Source: Galactobacillus timonensis (GTDB taxonomy: Bacteria; Bacillota_I; Bacilli_A; Erysipelotrichales; Erysipelotrichaceae). From it: 64,000 nt of DNA. This document shows positions 53,303 to 61,954 of the stretch, piece after piece. The notes below the pieces were generated by a model, which did no database searches, was not told the origin of the DNA, and was given only the letters and a program-made list of their open reading frames with translations. Location: assembly GCF_900240265.1 (NCBI RefSeq), contig NZ_LT964739.1:156561-220560 (forward strand), given 5' to 3'. Each line of letters opens with the position of its first letter. Positions within the stretch are counted from its first letter, which is position 1. The translations under genes were made by a program, and so were the position numbers.

Positions 53303-56300
53303 TTAATAATCTAAGATAAACTGATCCATCGGATCATAATCTTTAAAATTTTTATTCTTATAATTCATGAGAACCACAATTGAGTTTGCTGCCTTGCAGG
53401 CATTTGCTTCATCAATCAGATCCATGATTTGCTGCAGCGTGAAACCGTTTAAAATTGATTCATTGATATCTTCATTTTTCCGAATACGTTCCCTCAGCGT
53501 CCACATGTCGAGAAGATAAAGAATGTGATTATTTTTTCTTGTGATTTTTGAAATAGTAACATTTCCAAGAGCAACCCTTTCATCCTCTGGAATCACATGT
53601 CTGATCTCATGAATGCAGTGATTATCAATTGACATATCATCCGTTGTAAAATACCGCTTATCATGGAAATCTTCATCATGGAAATGAATGCCATGTTCAT
53701 CTGCATTTTTCACACGATAAGATGGAATTCCCATGCCTGCATACCGATCAGGTTTTATGTCCTCAATATGATGCACACATTCCCAGATCTGCGGGAATGG
53801 CTGTGCAAGATTGCTGGCTGTGAAATATTTCTGCCATGCTTTTATGTCATATGAAGTCATTGCTAGGGGATGTGCCACTTTAACTGCTGACTGATTCAGC
53901 TCGTATGGTGTTTCATCAAATGTAATGAATGATTTATTTTTTATTGTAAATGTATCAGTTCCCTGAGCCCAGACAATACGTTTAGCAATGTTCCGTAGAA
54001 CCGGATTATCCACATATGATGATTTCCACTGATCTGCCTTCCAGACCGTTTCATTCAGAAATGATCTCAGCAGGATATGCCTGCGATCAGAAATCACACT
54101 TTTTATATTTTTTCGCATTTCACTGATATCTTCTTTTGCTTCACCATACAGTACAGGATCAGTTCCTTTTTTAGGAATTGATTTCAGTTCTTTCTTTGTG
54201 GCTGGATCATATAGATTTACCTTCAGGTCATCCGATATGCAGACTTCAACCTGCCTGCTGCCAAGATCTAATATTTTCTTACCGTCTTCATCCAGTCCGA
54301 AATCAATCAACTTATGGTCAATAATTGTATCGATATCAGTATTTCTGATCTTTGCATAGTATTTCAGATCATACTCATTTGCATTTTTGCTGATTTGCAG
54401 CAATGCAGCTTTTGTATCGCTCAGCAGCAATGCGTTTCGAATCAGCATCAGGAAACCTCGTCCTCCACGACCGGAAAAACCTTGTTTATTCACCGCTGCA
54501 ATAAGCCGTGCAATCTGTTTTTCATTTCCATATCTTGCATAGGAGATCAAAAATGAACCATGGCATTTTTTGAAGCGCTTTCCATCCGAGCTGAATCTCA
54601 GCTCTCCGTACTGAATTTCAAAACGGTCCAAGAGATCGCTGAATTCTTCCTGATTCATTTCAGCTTGAATACGATCAGCATCTTGGGAAAAATCAAATCC
54701 CAAGTTCAGGGTTTTATATTCGTCAGCAGTTGCCGCAATACTCTGCTTCATCTGCCCGCTGTACGAAGCAAGAACAAACACAAGTGCCTGCATTGAGCAT
54801 AATTGACCATTCCTGTAATGAATTGGGCTCAGACCAAGCTGGTTTGTTCTTCTTACCGCATCCGGATCAAGTTTGTTCCAATTCAACTTCACAGAAGTTT
54901 CCAGATGGTCTTCATCAGCAGAGCTTTGATTATTCCCTGAATTCTTATTATCTTCGGCTTTTCTATCTGCTGGAGATATTTCGCCAGATAGAAATCTGTG
55001 AAATATTTCAAGATCTTCACCGTTTGCATTTGCTCCAGCAGCTCCTATGAATTCTGAGGCATCTTTTTTATATTGACTCAGTAAATCATTCTGCTCACAC
55101 GCAGAAAGAGTATTTACAACATTCGCAATTACATCTGAAAAACTGATTCTCTGATGCTGTATTTCCTGTACAAGCAGATTGTTTTTTCTCTTTCCCTCCA
55201 TATACAGAGCAAGCTTACTTGCATTGAAAACAGTAAGATTGCTCATATCTATCTGAAGACTTCTTCTTACTGGATCAGGCTTTGCCAATCCATCTGCAGA
55301 TAGTTTTTCTATATCGATGAACCATCTGCCTATTTCAGCTATATCTGAAGTGTTTCCTGCATTTGTATTGGAATCTGTTAAATGATAAGTTACTTTTCCA
55401 GTAAATATGTGATTGATTACAGCTTCAGGCTTTTTCAGAAACTTCTGGAAGGCAGAATTCTCGGTAAACATTTTTACTGCATCGCTTTTTCTATTAAGCA
55501 TGAAATCATAGAATTTTCTAAGATCCGCAATACTGAAATTCTTTTGATTTCTCAGGACAAATCCGGTCGCATTCGATTCATAGCAATAGACTTCTGCACC
55601 TTTTTCATGCTGAAGAATATTCATGATTGCTTCAATAATTTCATGTGGGTTGAATGCAGTACTGTTCCAGTTTACTGTTTCATTCCGGCTCACGCCGCTC
55701 ATATAAACTGCTATTTGAGCAGCTTCATTGCTATCATGTGCTGACAATTCATAACGCTCCCTGTCAGACTGAGGCAGGCGTAAGATAGTTTCAGAAAGTT
55801 TATTCTGAGCAATATAGACACATTCATTGTCCCATTTAGAACCAGCTGCTGTTATAATACATAAATCCCGTGATGGCAGAACAGACGAAATACTGCCATC
55901 TGCGTTTTTTATAATCAAGCTTCCACTTCTGATTGATATCCTTTCGTTATCCGTATAATCAATACTGGCAGGATCACATGTAAAAGCTTCACATCCGATT
56001 TTCTGCAGACTTTCAGGAATAATAACTTCAGTCAGTGGACATTTATAAAAGCATCTCTGTCCGATTTCTTTTAAACCGTTATTGAAAATTATTGTTTTTA
56101 AGTTCGCACAACCATAAAAAGCACTTTCTTCAATGACTTTGAGTGACTCAGGAAACACTATGTTTTCAAGAGAAGTACATTCTGAAAATGCCGCTGTGCC
56201 GATCTTTTCTATTCCTTCTGGTAAAAGAATAGTTTTCAATGAGCTGCAGTTTCCAAACGCTCTGCTTCCAATGCTCTTGACACCGGATGGAATTACAGCC

Positions 56301-56533
56301 TCAGTCAAAGCAGTATCACCAAGCAGAGCATTTTCCGGTATCTTTTTCATACCTTTTTCAAATGTAACTCTGCGAATACTTTTCCCAAGTATGCCTGTTG
56401 TTCCATCAAAAGTACTGCCGTCAAAATAACCGATTGCTACGGTCTTTATGTTTTTTGGAAAAAAAACCTCAACGGCTTTCCCAGTATATTTTGTAAGAAA
56501 ACCATTTTTGTCAGTGATAAACTCATTATTCAT
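53303..56533 (-). CDS. LRR_5-DUF4132 protein, copy 1
   Basis: 1076 residues. LRRs lie at about 20-195 (FDGTTGILGKSIRRVTFEKG, FGNCSSLKTILLPEGIEKIG). A long, variable helical middle follows (about 230-830) that differs strongly from copy 2. The DUF4132 domain (about 835-1076) has AKRIVWAQGTDTFTIKNK, VAHPLAMTSYDIKAWQKYFT, QPFPQIWECVHHIEDIKPDR and ends VLMNYKNKNFKDYDPMDQFI then LDY. ATG 56533 follows ACAGGAGAAACTTCAGCA. It appears to be the first intact gene of the cluster, although a remnant of another copy precedes it. Conserved ends with divergent middles suggest different partners or targets. Confidence 0.85.
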   Translation of the reverse strand: MNNEFITDKNGFLTKYTGKAVEVFFPKNIKTVAIGYFDGSTFDGTTGILGKSIRRVTFEKGMKKIPENALLGDTALTEAVIPSGVKSIGSRAFGNCSSLKTILLPEGIEKIGTAAFSECTSLENIVFPESLKVIEESAFYGCANLKTIIFNNGLKEIGQRCFYKCPLTEVIIPESLQKIGCEAFTCDPASIDYTDNERISIRSGSLIIKNADGSISSVLPSRDLCIITAAGSKWDNECVYIAQNKLSETILRLPQSDRERYELSAHDSNEAAQIAVYMSGVSRNETVNWNSTAFNPHEIIEAIMNILQHEKGAEVYCYESNATGFVLRNQKNFSIADLRKFYDFMLNRKSDAVKMFTENSAFQKFLKKPEAVINHIFTGKVTYHLTDSNTNAGNTSDIAEIGRWFIDIEKLSADGLAKPDPVRRSLQIDMSNLTVFNASKLALYMEGKRKNNLLVQEIQHQRISFSDVIANVVNTLSACEQNDLLSQYKKDASEFIGAAGANANGEDLEIFHRFLSGEISPADRKAEDNKNSGNNQSSADEDHLETSVKLNWNKLDPDAVRRTNQLGLSPIHYRNGQLCSMQALVFVLASYSGQMKQSIAATADEYKTLNLGFDFSQDADRIQAEMNQEEFSDLLDRFEIQYGELRFSSDGKRFKKCHGSFLISYARYGNEKQIARLIAAVNKQGFSGRGGRGFLMLIRNALLLSDTKAALLQISKNANEYDLKYYAKIRNTDIDTIIDHKLIDFGLDEDGKKILDLGSRQVEVCISDDLKVNLYDPATKKELKSIPKKGTDPVLYGEAKEDISEMRKNIKSVISDRRHILLRSFLNETVWKADQWKSSYVDNPVLRNIAKRIVWAQGTDTFTIKNKSFITFDETPYELNQSAVKVAHPLAMTSYDIKAWQKYFTASNLAQPFPQIWECVHHIEDIKPDRYAGMGIPSYRVKNADEHGIHFHDEDFHDKRYFTTDDMSIDNHCIHEIRHVIPEDERVALGNVTISKITRKNNHILYLLDMWTLRERIRKNEDINESILNGFTLQQIMDLIDEANACKAANSIVVLMNYKNKNFKDYDPMDQFILDY

Positions 56534-56622
56534 TGCTGAAGTTTCTCCTGTTCTAATAGAATGGAAAATTACCTATAGCTCGGAAAACTGATTTTTATCT
56601 TCATCTGCTTTTCTTATGTCAA

Positions 56623-56676
56623 CTACCAGTCAAGTACAAACTGATTCATCGGATCATACTTCGGAAAATTCTGGCT
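56623..56676 (-). pseudogene. Last codons of a fourth DUF4132 gene
   Basis: The minus strand encodes SQNFPKYDPMNQFVLDW then TAG, matching the DUF4132 endings KNKNFKDYDPMDQFILDY and NQQFSQFDPMSDFTLNW. Everything upstream is replaced by AT-rich sequence and an IS200 fragment. The array once held at least four copies. Confidence 0.75.
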
Positions 56677-56879
56677 TATTAAAAAGGAAGAATTAATTAA
56701 TGGAGTATTTTTTTACGGTCTAAGCTTCTTCTAACATTTATTGACTTTAAAAAGCTACAAAGTCATGACCACCAGCTCTGCTGGTGGTTTGCGCATATCC
56801 CTCCGGGATTCATTTCTTCCATCGCCTAAAGGCGAGGTCTAATCGACCATTTTTTTACAGGCTGCTTCCTAAAGGAAGC
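56677..56879. other. IS200 right-end region with hairpins
   Basis: Holds ACCACCAGCtctGCTGGTGGT (56769-56789) and a CGCCTaaAGGCG hairpin (about 56825-56836), then GCTTCCTaaAGGAAGC just before the tnpA stop. IS200 ends carry subterminal hairpins recognised by TnpA. The exact IS end is not visible to me. Confidence 0.5.
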
Positions 56880-57250
56880 TTATCCCTCAATTCGATCTGA
56901 ATTTTCCTGTTCCGTTATATACTTCTTTATTGTCTCTTCGTTCACGTTTCCAACGGTTTCGCAATAGTATCCTCTTGCCCAGAAATGTCGTCCGTATTTG
57001 TCACGCTTTTCCGGATGCCGATCGAAGATCATCAGTGAACTCTTTCCTTTAATTCGTGACATCGCCGTCGATATACTGATCTTGGGCGGAACTGATATAT
57101 ACATGTGAACATGATCGCTGCATACTGCCCCTTTGATCAACTTGATTCCTTCTATTTCACATACTCTGCGTAAGATTTCGACAACATCCCTCCTCAGCTC
57201 TCCGTACATTTTCTTGCACCGATACTTCGGAATAAATACTACGTGATAAG
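56880..57250 (-). pseudogene. tnpA: IS200-family transposase TnpA, 5'-truncated
   Basis: The remaining part reads YHVVFIPKYRCKKMYGELRR, the HUH motif in CSDHVHMYISVPP, YGRHFWARGYYCETVGNVNE and a final EETIKKYITEQE with the Tyr helix. The first 20 or so residues are missing; the apparent start lies in the left end of the ISL3 element (PKPHLFLDS fused to PYHVVF). The missing 5' part is not found on the other side of the ISL3 copy. Confidence 0.88.
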
Positions 57251-57525
57251 GACTATCTAAAAATAGATGGGGTTTGGGGGTGCCTCTAAGAAATCCTGGG
57301 ATTGATGATCCGGGAGGAGTTAAAGAGCTGTAAACCCTCATGGGGAGGCACAAAGACCTTCTCCTTTTCGTATTTACCGATTATCATGCGGTTAGAGACA
57401 TCAATAGAAAGGAAAAGGTTCAGAGACTAGTTTCCAGCCATCTCTGAACCCATAACCAAAACCATGGTTAGTGTACCACATTCACAATACAAAATTGTTA
57501 AACATCCTAATCATCTGAATGATTT

Positions 57526-58002
57526 TTGATGAAATGCAGCGAACCTGTTTTGGATCCTGAAACAGGCCTGCCAATGAGATTCTGCGGAACTGCCAGAAGG
57601 TGCGTTAAAACGCCAAAAGGTTCTTACTGGATCTGGATTCCTGTCGCCGTCTCTTCCAACGGAAGACATCACCGTGTTCTCCCTGATTTCCTTGTCCCTT
57701 ACAAGCACTACTCGGTGCAGACCATCGAATCGGCTCTGGACAATGATCTGGATCTTGATCGTTATTCGCTTCCTTCCGATTCTTCCGTTTACCGTTGGAA
57801 CAAATGGCTCGATAAGCTCATTGTGCAGCTCCGGATTTTCCTGAAGCTGGTTGATCCGCCTGATTCGCTGCTTCAACAGCTTCGTGTTCTATTCCGGCGT
57901 GATGTCCGCCGGGCTCCGGAATATGATTCTTCCAGTGGCTGGGTGGCCGGAATCAATCTCTGCCTGAATGGGCCAAATGACTTTGACTTGGGCCTTTCCT
58001 GA
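57526..58002 (+). CDS. DUF6431-like accessory protein of the ISL3 element, copy 2
   Basis: 158 residues, same as the copy at 18683-19159 (starts MKCSEPVLDPETG, ends PNDFDLGLS). It lies 34 bases upstream of the transposase start. See copy 1 for the domain argument. Confidence 0.7.
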   Translation: MMKCSEPVLDPETGLPMRFCGTARRCVKTPKGSYWIWIPVAVSSNGRHHRVLPDFLVPYKHYSVQTIESALDNDLDLDRYSLPSDSSVYRWNKWLDKLIVQLRIFLKLVDPPDSLLQQLRVLFRRDVRRAPEYDSSSGWVAGINLCLNGPNDFDLGLS

Positions 58003-58036
58003 TCTTCCCCTATGCTGGGCTCAAAGGAGAAGATCT

Positions 58037-59452
58037 ATGTCCGAACAATCTGATAAACAGGCCATTCTTGAATTCTTTAACCTCGATACAGGCAGTGTGG
58101 AGAATGTCATCTTCCATAATGACAATGGCAGTGCGTCTGTCCATGTTTTACTGCGGCCGGATCATCCGCCTTGTCCCGATTGCGGCTGTACCCTGCCAAG
58201 GGTTAAGGACTACATTGACAAGAAGATAAGCCACGGCGTCTTTACTGATCGTGAGTGCACCATCTTCTATCATGCCCGCAGGTACATCTGTCCTGTCTGT
58301 CATCGAACGTACTATGAGAACAATCCATTCTGTTTCAGGAAGCAGCACATCTCCGCCCTCACGGTTGAAAACATTCTGAACGATTTGAAGATTCAGACCG
58401 AGACCTTCGCTTCCGTCGCTAAGCGGTATCACATCTCTCCCACAACCGCTGCCTCCGTCTTCGATGCCCACGTAAAGGAGGCGCGAAGACCTCTGCCCAC
58501 ATTGATGTGCTGGGATGAGAACTACGCATTTTATCATCCGGGAGAGAACTCAAAATATGTGTTCGTTATTCTCGACTTTGAGTCACAGGAGCCGGTGGAT
58601 ATCCTGCCAAGCAGAAGAAAAGATTATCTGCTCAGCTACTTTCTCAAAATCCCAGTGGAAGAGCGAAAGCGCGTCAAAATGATTGCCACGGACATGTATA
58701 GTGAATACCGCGCCATCATACGTCAGCTGTTCCCTAAGGCCTATCATTCCGTTGACCATTATCATGTCAGCCAGGAGCTCTCCAGAAAGGCTGACAGCGT
58801 CCGGATCAGAGTAATGAAGCAGACTCCAAAATATATTGAAGGCACAAAAACACAAACCAACGAGTATTATCTGCTGAAGACATTCAACTGGATGATATTC
58901 AAGCGGCTGGACGCCAGAGACAAAGATGGTAAAAAGCTGTTCGATCCCGGCCATCCAAGGAAAATGAACCGCAAGCTGAACCGGTTCCTCAATTATTACG
59001 AAATTAAAGCCATGATCGAAGCCGTTCATCCCGATTTGAAAAAGGCATGGGACCTCAAGGATGACGTTGTGGACTTCTATGACAACTGCACTTACGATAC
59101 TGCTCCCCAGGAGCTGAACAAACTGATTCAGTCCTTCGCAGCCAGTGGTATTCCGGAAATGAAAGAGTTCTCCCGCACCCTGATCAGCTGGAGAGAGGAG
59201 ATTATCAACTCCTTCATTGTCGTAAAGCAGCGTCATACAGTCGATAAGGACACAGGCCAGGTGGTAGTGTCCGACATAAAACTGAATAACGGATTGATGG
59301 AGAACCGGAACTCAATCATCAAGACGATCAAGAAAGCAGCCAACGGATATACCAACTGGGACAGGTTCCGCAGCCGCTGCCTCTATGTGCTCAGAAAGAG
59401 CTCCAAGCCAATGTTGAATCCTGTCATTCCGCCAAAGAAGGTTAAGCAATGA
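58037..59452 (+). CDS. ISL3-family transposase, copy 2
   Basis: 471 residues from the ATG with AAAGGAGAAGATCT upstream (MSEQSDKQ). Identical to the copy at 19194-20609: zinc knuckles CPDCGC and CPVCH, and catalytic segments DFESQEPVDILPS, MIATDMYSEY and LNNGLMENRNS. Intact. Two identical copies imply recent movement or gene conversion. Confidence 0.92.
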   Translation: MSEQSDKQAILEFFNLDTGSVENVIFHNDNGSASVHVLLRPDHPPCPDCGCTLPRVKDYIDKKISHGVFTDRECTIFYHARRYICPVCHRTYYENNPFCFRKQHISALTVENILNDLKIQTETFASVAKRYHISPTTAASVFDAHVKEARRPLPTLMCWDENYAFYHPGENSKYVFVILDFESQEPVDILPSRRKDYLLSYFLKIPVEERKRVKMIATDMYSEYRAIIRQLFPKAYHSVDHYHVSQELSRKADSVRIRVMKQTPKYIEGTKTQTNEYYLLKTFNWMIFKRLDARDKDGKKLFDPGHPRKMNRKLNRFLNYYEIKAMIEAVHPDLKKAWDLKDDVVDFYDNCTYDTAPQELNKLIQSFAASGIPEMKEFSRTLISWREEIINSFIVVKQRHTVDKDTGQVVVSDIKLNNGLMENRNSIIKTIKKAANGYTNWDRFRSRCLYVLRKSSKPMLNPVIPPKKVKQ

Positions 59453-59748
59453 CTTCAACCAGCTTTCAGCCCCTGAGTCCCGAACAGGCATGGATCACTG
59501 CAGAAGGAGCCCGTTTGTATGGCAAAGAAGCAGAACAATATCTGCAGGCCAGCATTCGTTCCATGAACCGAATATGCCGCTCAGCACAGCGATTAATGCG
59601 CGGCATTGAATGTGAGCTGAAGCAGCGTAACCAAACGAGCAATATGACTCTGTATGCCATGAACACAGACGAGATGCTTGCCCGCATCGCCATCTATTGT
59701 GAGATGTTTCTGGACGAATACGAAGAACTTCAGGAGACGCAGCCGTAA
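59449..59748 (+). CDS. Small ISL3 accessory protein, copy 2
   Basis: 99 residues, overlapping the transposase stop by 4 bp; same as 20606-20905. Helical, no known domain. Confidence 0.6.
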   Translation: MTSTSFQPLSPEQAWITAEGARLYGKEAEQYLQASIRSMNRICRSAQRLMRGIECELKQRNQTSNMTLYAMNTDEMLARIAIYCEMFLDEYEELQETQP

Positions 59749-60003
59749 CAGGCGGTCTCCTTTTCCTTTCCATTCAAAAACCGCCTGTTTTACCAGACGG
59801 TTTCGTGGTGGGATAAACCTTCATGGGGTACCCCGACACCCCAAGTTTTTTTACTTCGTTTTCGAGGCATCCCCAGATAAATTTAGATCGCCATAGTGAT
59901 GTGACCTTTGGCTTCCGGATTTTCTTGTGGGGCAGTATGACAGAAGAGATGATCCTCTGTCATCGATCTGGCAGGAGTGCTGCGTCAACGACTTTCCTCC
60001 GTA

Positions 60004-61479
60004 TTATTTATCTAATGAGGTATCCTGCTTGCCGCTTTGTTTACTGTATGGGCCGCGCTTCTTTCCGGTAGAAGTATGAACGTCTTCGCGGCTGCGAGGT
60101 ATCGCAAGCATTGGTTTCTGCTCACGTGTTGCCCAAAGGATTCTGTTGCGGGTGTATTCGAAATTACTGACGCCTCTGGATTGTCTTTTGAGATCCTTTG
60201 GCAGGACGTTAAATCCCTCCATGGGGCCGTTGGACAGTCGTGTCATCATCTCGTTAGAGTTCTTTCTGTCAGCTCCGGAGATGTAGGTAAAAGAGTTGAC
60301 GATGTTGTCATGATACGTCTTCAGAGTGACAGCAATCTCCCTGAACATGGAGAGATCACTGTTCTGATAAGTATCAATGATCTTATTCAGATCTTCCGAA
60401 GCTCCTTCGGGATCGTTGACGTGTCTCTTATTGAATTGGACATACAATTCTTTGAGGTCACGAATCTTCGAAAAGTTCTTGTCCAGTCCCAAGAAATTCT
60501 TCTCATAAACGTAGGGATCAAAGTAATATTCATTGCCGCGTTTTGAAGTACGCCAGCCAGCCGTGAAGTCGATGTCATCATGATTTTTCAGAAGGAAGTA
60601 GTCATAACGTCTCAGATAAGTGACCTCGCGTGATTCACGCATCGTCTTATGGCTTGCGTTATTTCTGTAATTCTTTTCTTTCAGTTCCTTTCTGTCGAGC
60701 TCCTGATATTTCTTCATGACCATGCGAATATACTGCCTGATCCGGTTGATGATCAGCTGAATCACATGAAAACTATCAACGATCGCAATGGCATTGTAGA
60801 AGTATCTCTGCACGTAATTGATATATGGCTTGTACATATCGCAGATCAGATACTTGACGCCTGCACGCTCTTCCCTCGGGATATTGAGGAAGTATTCCTG
60901 TGAAGTGCTCTCATAGCTGTTTGGCAGCATATCAATCACCTGACCGCTCTTGAAATCCATGATTACCAGGCTGTACAGATCTCTACGGTCATATACCATG
61001 TGAACCTCATCCACACAGATCGCCTCCGTGAATTTCAGGCGGGGCATATTCACGTACTGCATAAATGTTGTCATAACATAGGTATCTGATACATTGAAGC
61101 GTACAGCAACCTGCCTGGCCGTGACATGCAGGTCTTTCATCTCATTTACGATCATGATCGGGACCAGCGAGGTGTTCTGCTTGTAGTCCTCCAGAAAATT
61201 GAATCGGTCGTGCGTATAGAAATTACAGTTTCGGCAGTGCCACTTGCGTTCTTTGACGTGCAGAATCAGCTTATAGCCGTCCTGCATGACAGGGTGGTTT
61301 ACCTTTCGCACACGAATACCTTTAGATTCCATCCGGCATCCGCATTCAGGGCAGAACATCACCTGATCTTTCTTCTGCAGAGTGACCTCAATAGTGTCGC
61401 TGCTTATCTGAACATCGGTGACGTCTGCAGAATCATCACCAAGTCTCAAAATCCTTGTTATACTTTCTTTGTTAATCAT
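60004..61479 (-). CDS. ISL3-family transposase, second type
   Basis: 491 residues, intact. Zinc knuckles FCPECGCRMESKG and WHCRNCNFYTHDRF, helix-turn-helix HVTARQVAVRFNVSDTYVMT, DDE core AICVDEVHMVYDRRDLYSLV, YLICDMYKPYINYVQRYF and VDSFHVIQLIINRIRQYI, and LSNGPMEGFNVLPKDLKRQS (E). It is clearly different from the 471-residue ISL3 enzyme. ATG 61479 with AAGGAGCG 5 bases upstream. The left end of its element may be lost at the border with ISL3 copy 2; the right side carries repeats at 61608-61671. Confidence 0.9.
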   Translation of the reverse strand: MINKESITRILRLGDDSADVTDVQISSDTIEVTLQKKDQVMFCPECGCRMESKGIRVRKVNHPVMQDGYKLILHVKERKWHCRNCNFYTHDRFNFLEDYKQNTSLVPIMIVNEMKDLHVTARQVAVRFNVSDTYVMTTFMQYVNMPRLKFTEAICVDEVHMVYDRRDLYSLVIMDFKSGQVIDMLPNSYESTSQEYFLNIPREERAGVKYLICDMYKPYINYVQRYFYNAIAIVDSFHVIQLIINRIRQYIRMVMKKYQELDRKELKEKNYRNNASHKTMRESREVTYLRRYDYFLLKNHDDIDFTAGWRTSKRGNEYYFDPYVYEKNFLGLDKNFSKIRDLKELYVQFNKRHVNDPEGASEDLNKIIDTYQNSDLSMFREIAVTLKTYHDNIVNSFTYISGADRKNSNEMMTRLSNGPMEGFNVLPKDLKRQSRGVSNFEYTRNRILWATREQKPMLAIPRSREDVHTSTGKKRGPYSKQSGKQDTSLDK

Positions 61480-61607
61480 CGCTCCTTCGTCGTTGACTCA
61501 GCAATCACCATGATAGGAGCGAAAAAGAGTGGCTGGCAAGGTATATCCCCGCTGGTCACTCTTTCCTTTTATTCTTGAAATATGTCAATAAAATTCAAAT
61601 GAATCCC

Positions 61608-61671
61608 GGTCCCCCAAAGTTGAATTCAGGAGGTCCCCCAAAGTGGTCCCCCAAACTTCACTCCCCCAAGG
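61608..61671 (-). repeat. Tandem GGTCCCCCAAA repeats at the end of the ISL3-type element
   Basis: GGTCCCCCAAAG occurs at 61608-61619 and 61632-61643, GGTCCCCCAAAC at 61645-61656, and a relaxed ACTCCCCCAAGG at 61660-61671. Spacing is 24, 13 and 15 bases. They probably are transposase-binding sites at the element terminus. Confidence 0.55.
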
Positions 61672-61954
61672 ATTTTGGAGACCCCAAGGAGAAGAGAGCA
61701 GGCTTGATTAACCGGACCTGCTCTTTTCATTGCTTTTTGCTGATCTCATTGCTGACTGAATGTCAATTTCTGGTAAAATACTCTTAAGAAGCAAAAGAGG
61801 AAATAATCCATCTCTGCTAATAATAGACAGATGCTTGTGATGTGTGTCACTCTGTATTTCTTTTATCAATTATAAGTTATGGAAATGAATTCAGCCTTAT
61901 TTCAGTTGAAATGTGCCCGTTCTGATTTTACAAGATAAGGAGGATTAATACGAT
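61672..61954 (+). promoter_or_regulatory. Leader region of the BRCT-LRR gene
   Basis: A hairpin GAGCAGGcttgattaaccggaCCTGCTC followed by TTTTC (about 61695-61721) looks like a plus-strand terminator. After it TTTCTGGTAAAATACTC near 61769-61784 could be a -10 region. AAGATAAGGAGGATTAATACGAT precedes the ATG at 61955, a strong ribosome site. Confidence 0.4.

Larger units (their letters stand above)
57251..59892 (+). mobile_element. ISL3-type element, copy 2, uninterrupted
   Basis: 2642 bp, same ends (GACTATCTAAA and GGCGATCTAAA) and same orientation as copy 1; the predicted proteins match residue for residue. The flanks are GTGATAAG (left) and ATAGTGAT (right), so no 8-bp duplication, unlike copy 1. 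The left flank is the truncated IS200 gene, the right flank unrelated. It was probably joined by a deletion or by recombination between ISL3 copies. Confidence 0.9.

Noticed and set aside
56880..57353. IS200 transposase as a complete 157-residue gene
   Set aside because: The first 34 residues come from the end of the ISL3 element; the real N-terminus is missing.
61608..61671. GGTCCCCCAAA repeats as a CRISPR array
   Set aside because: Repeats are 11-12 bases with spacers of 1 to 13 bases, far too short.
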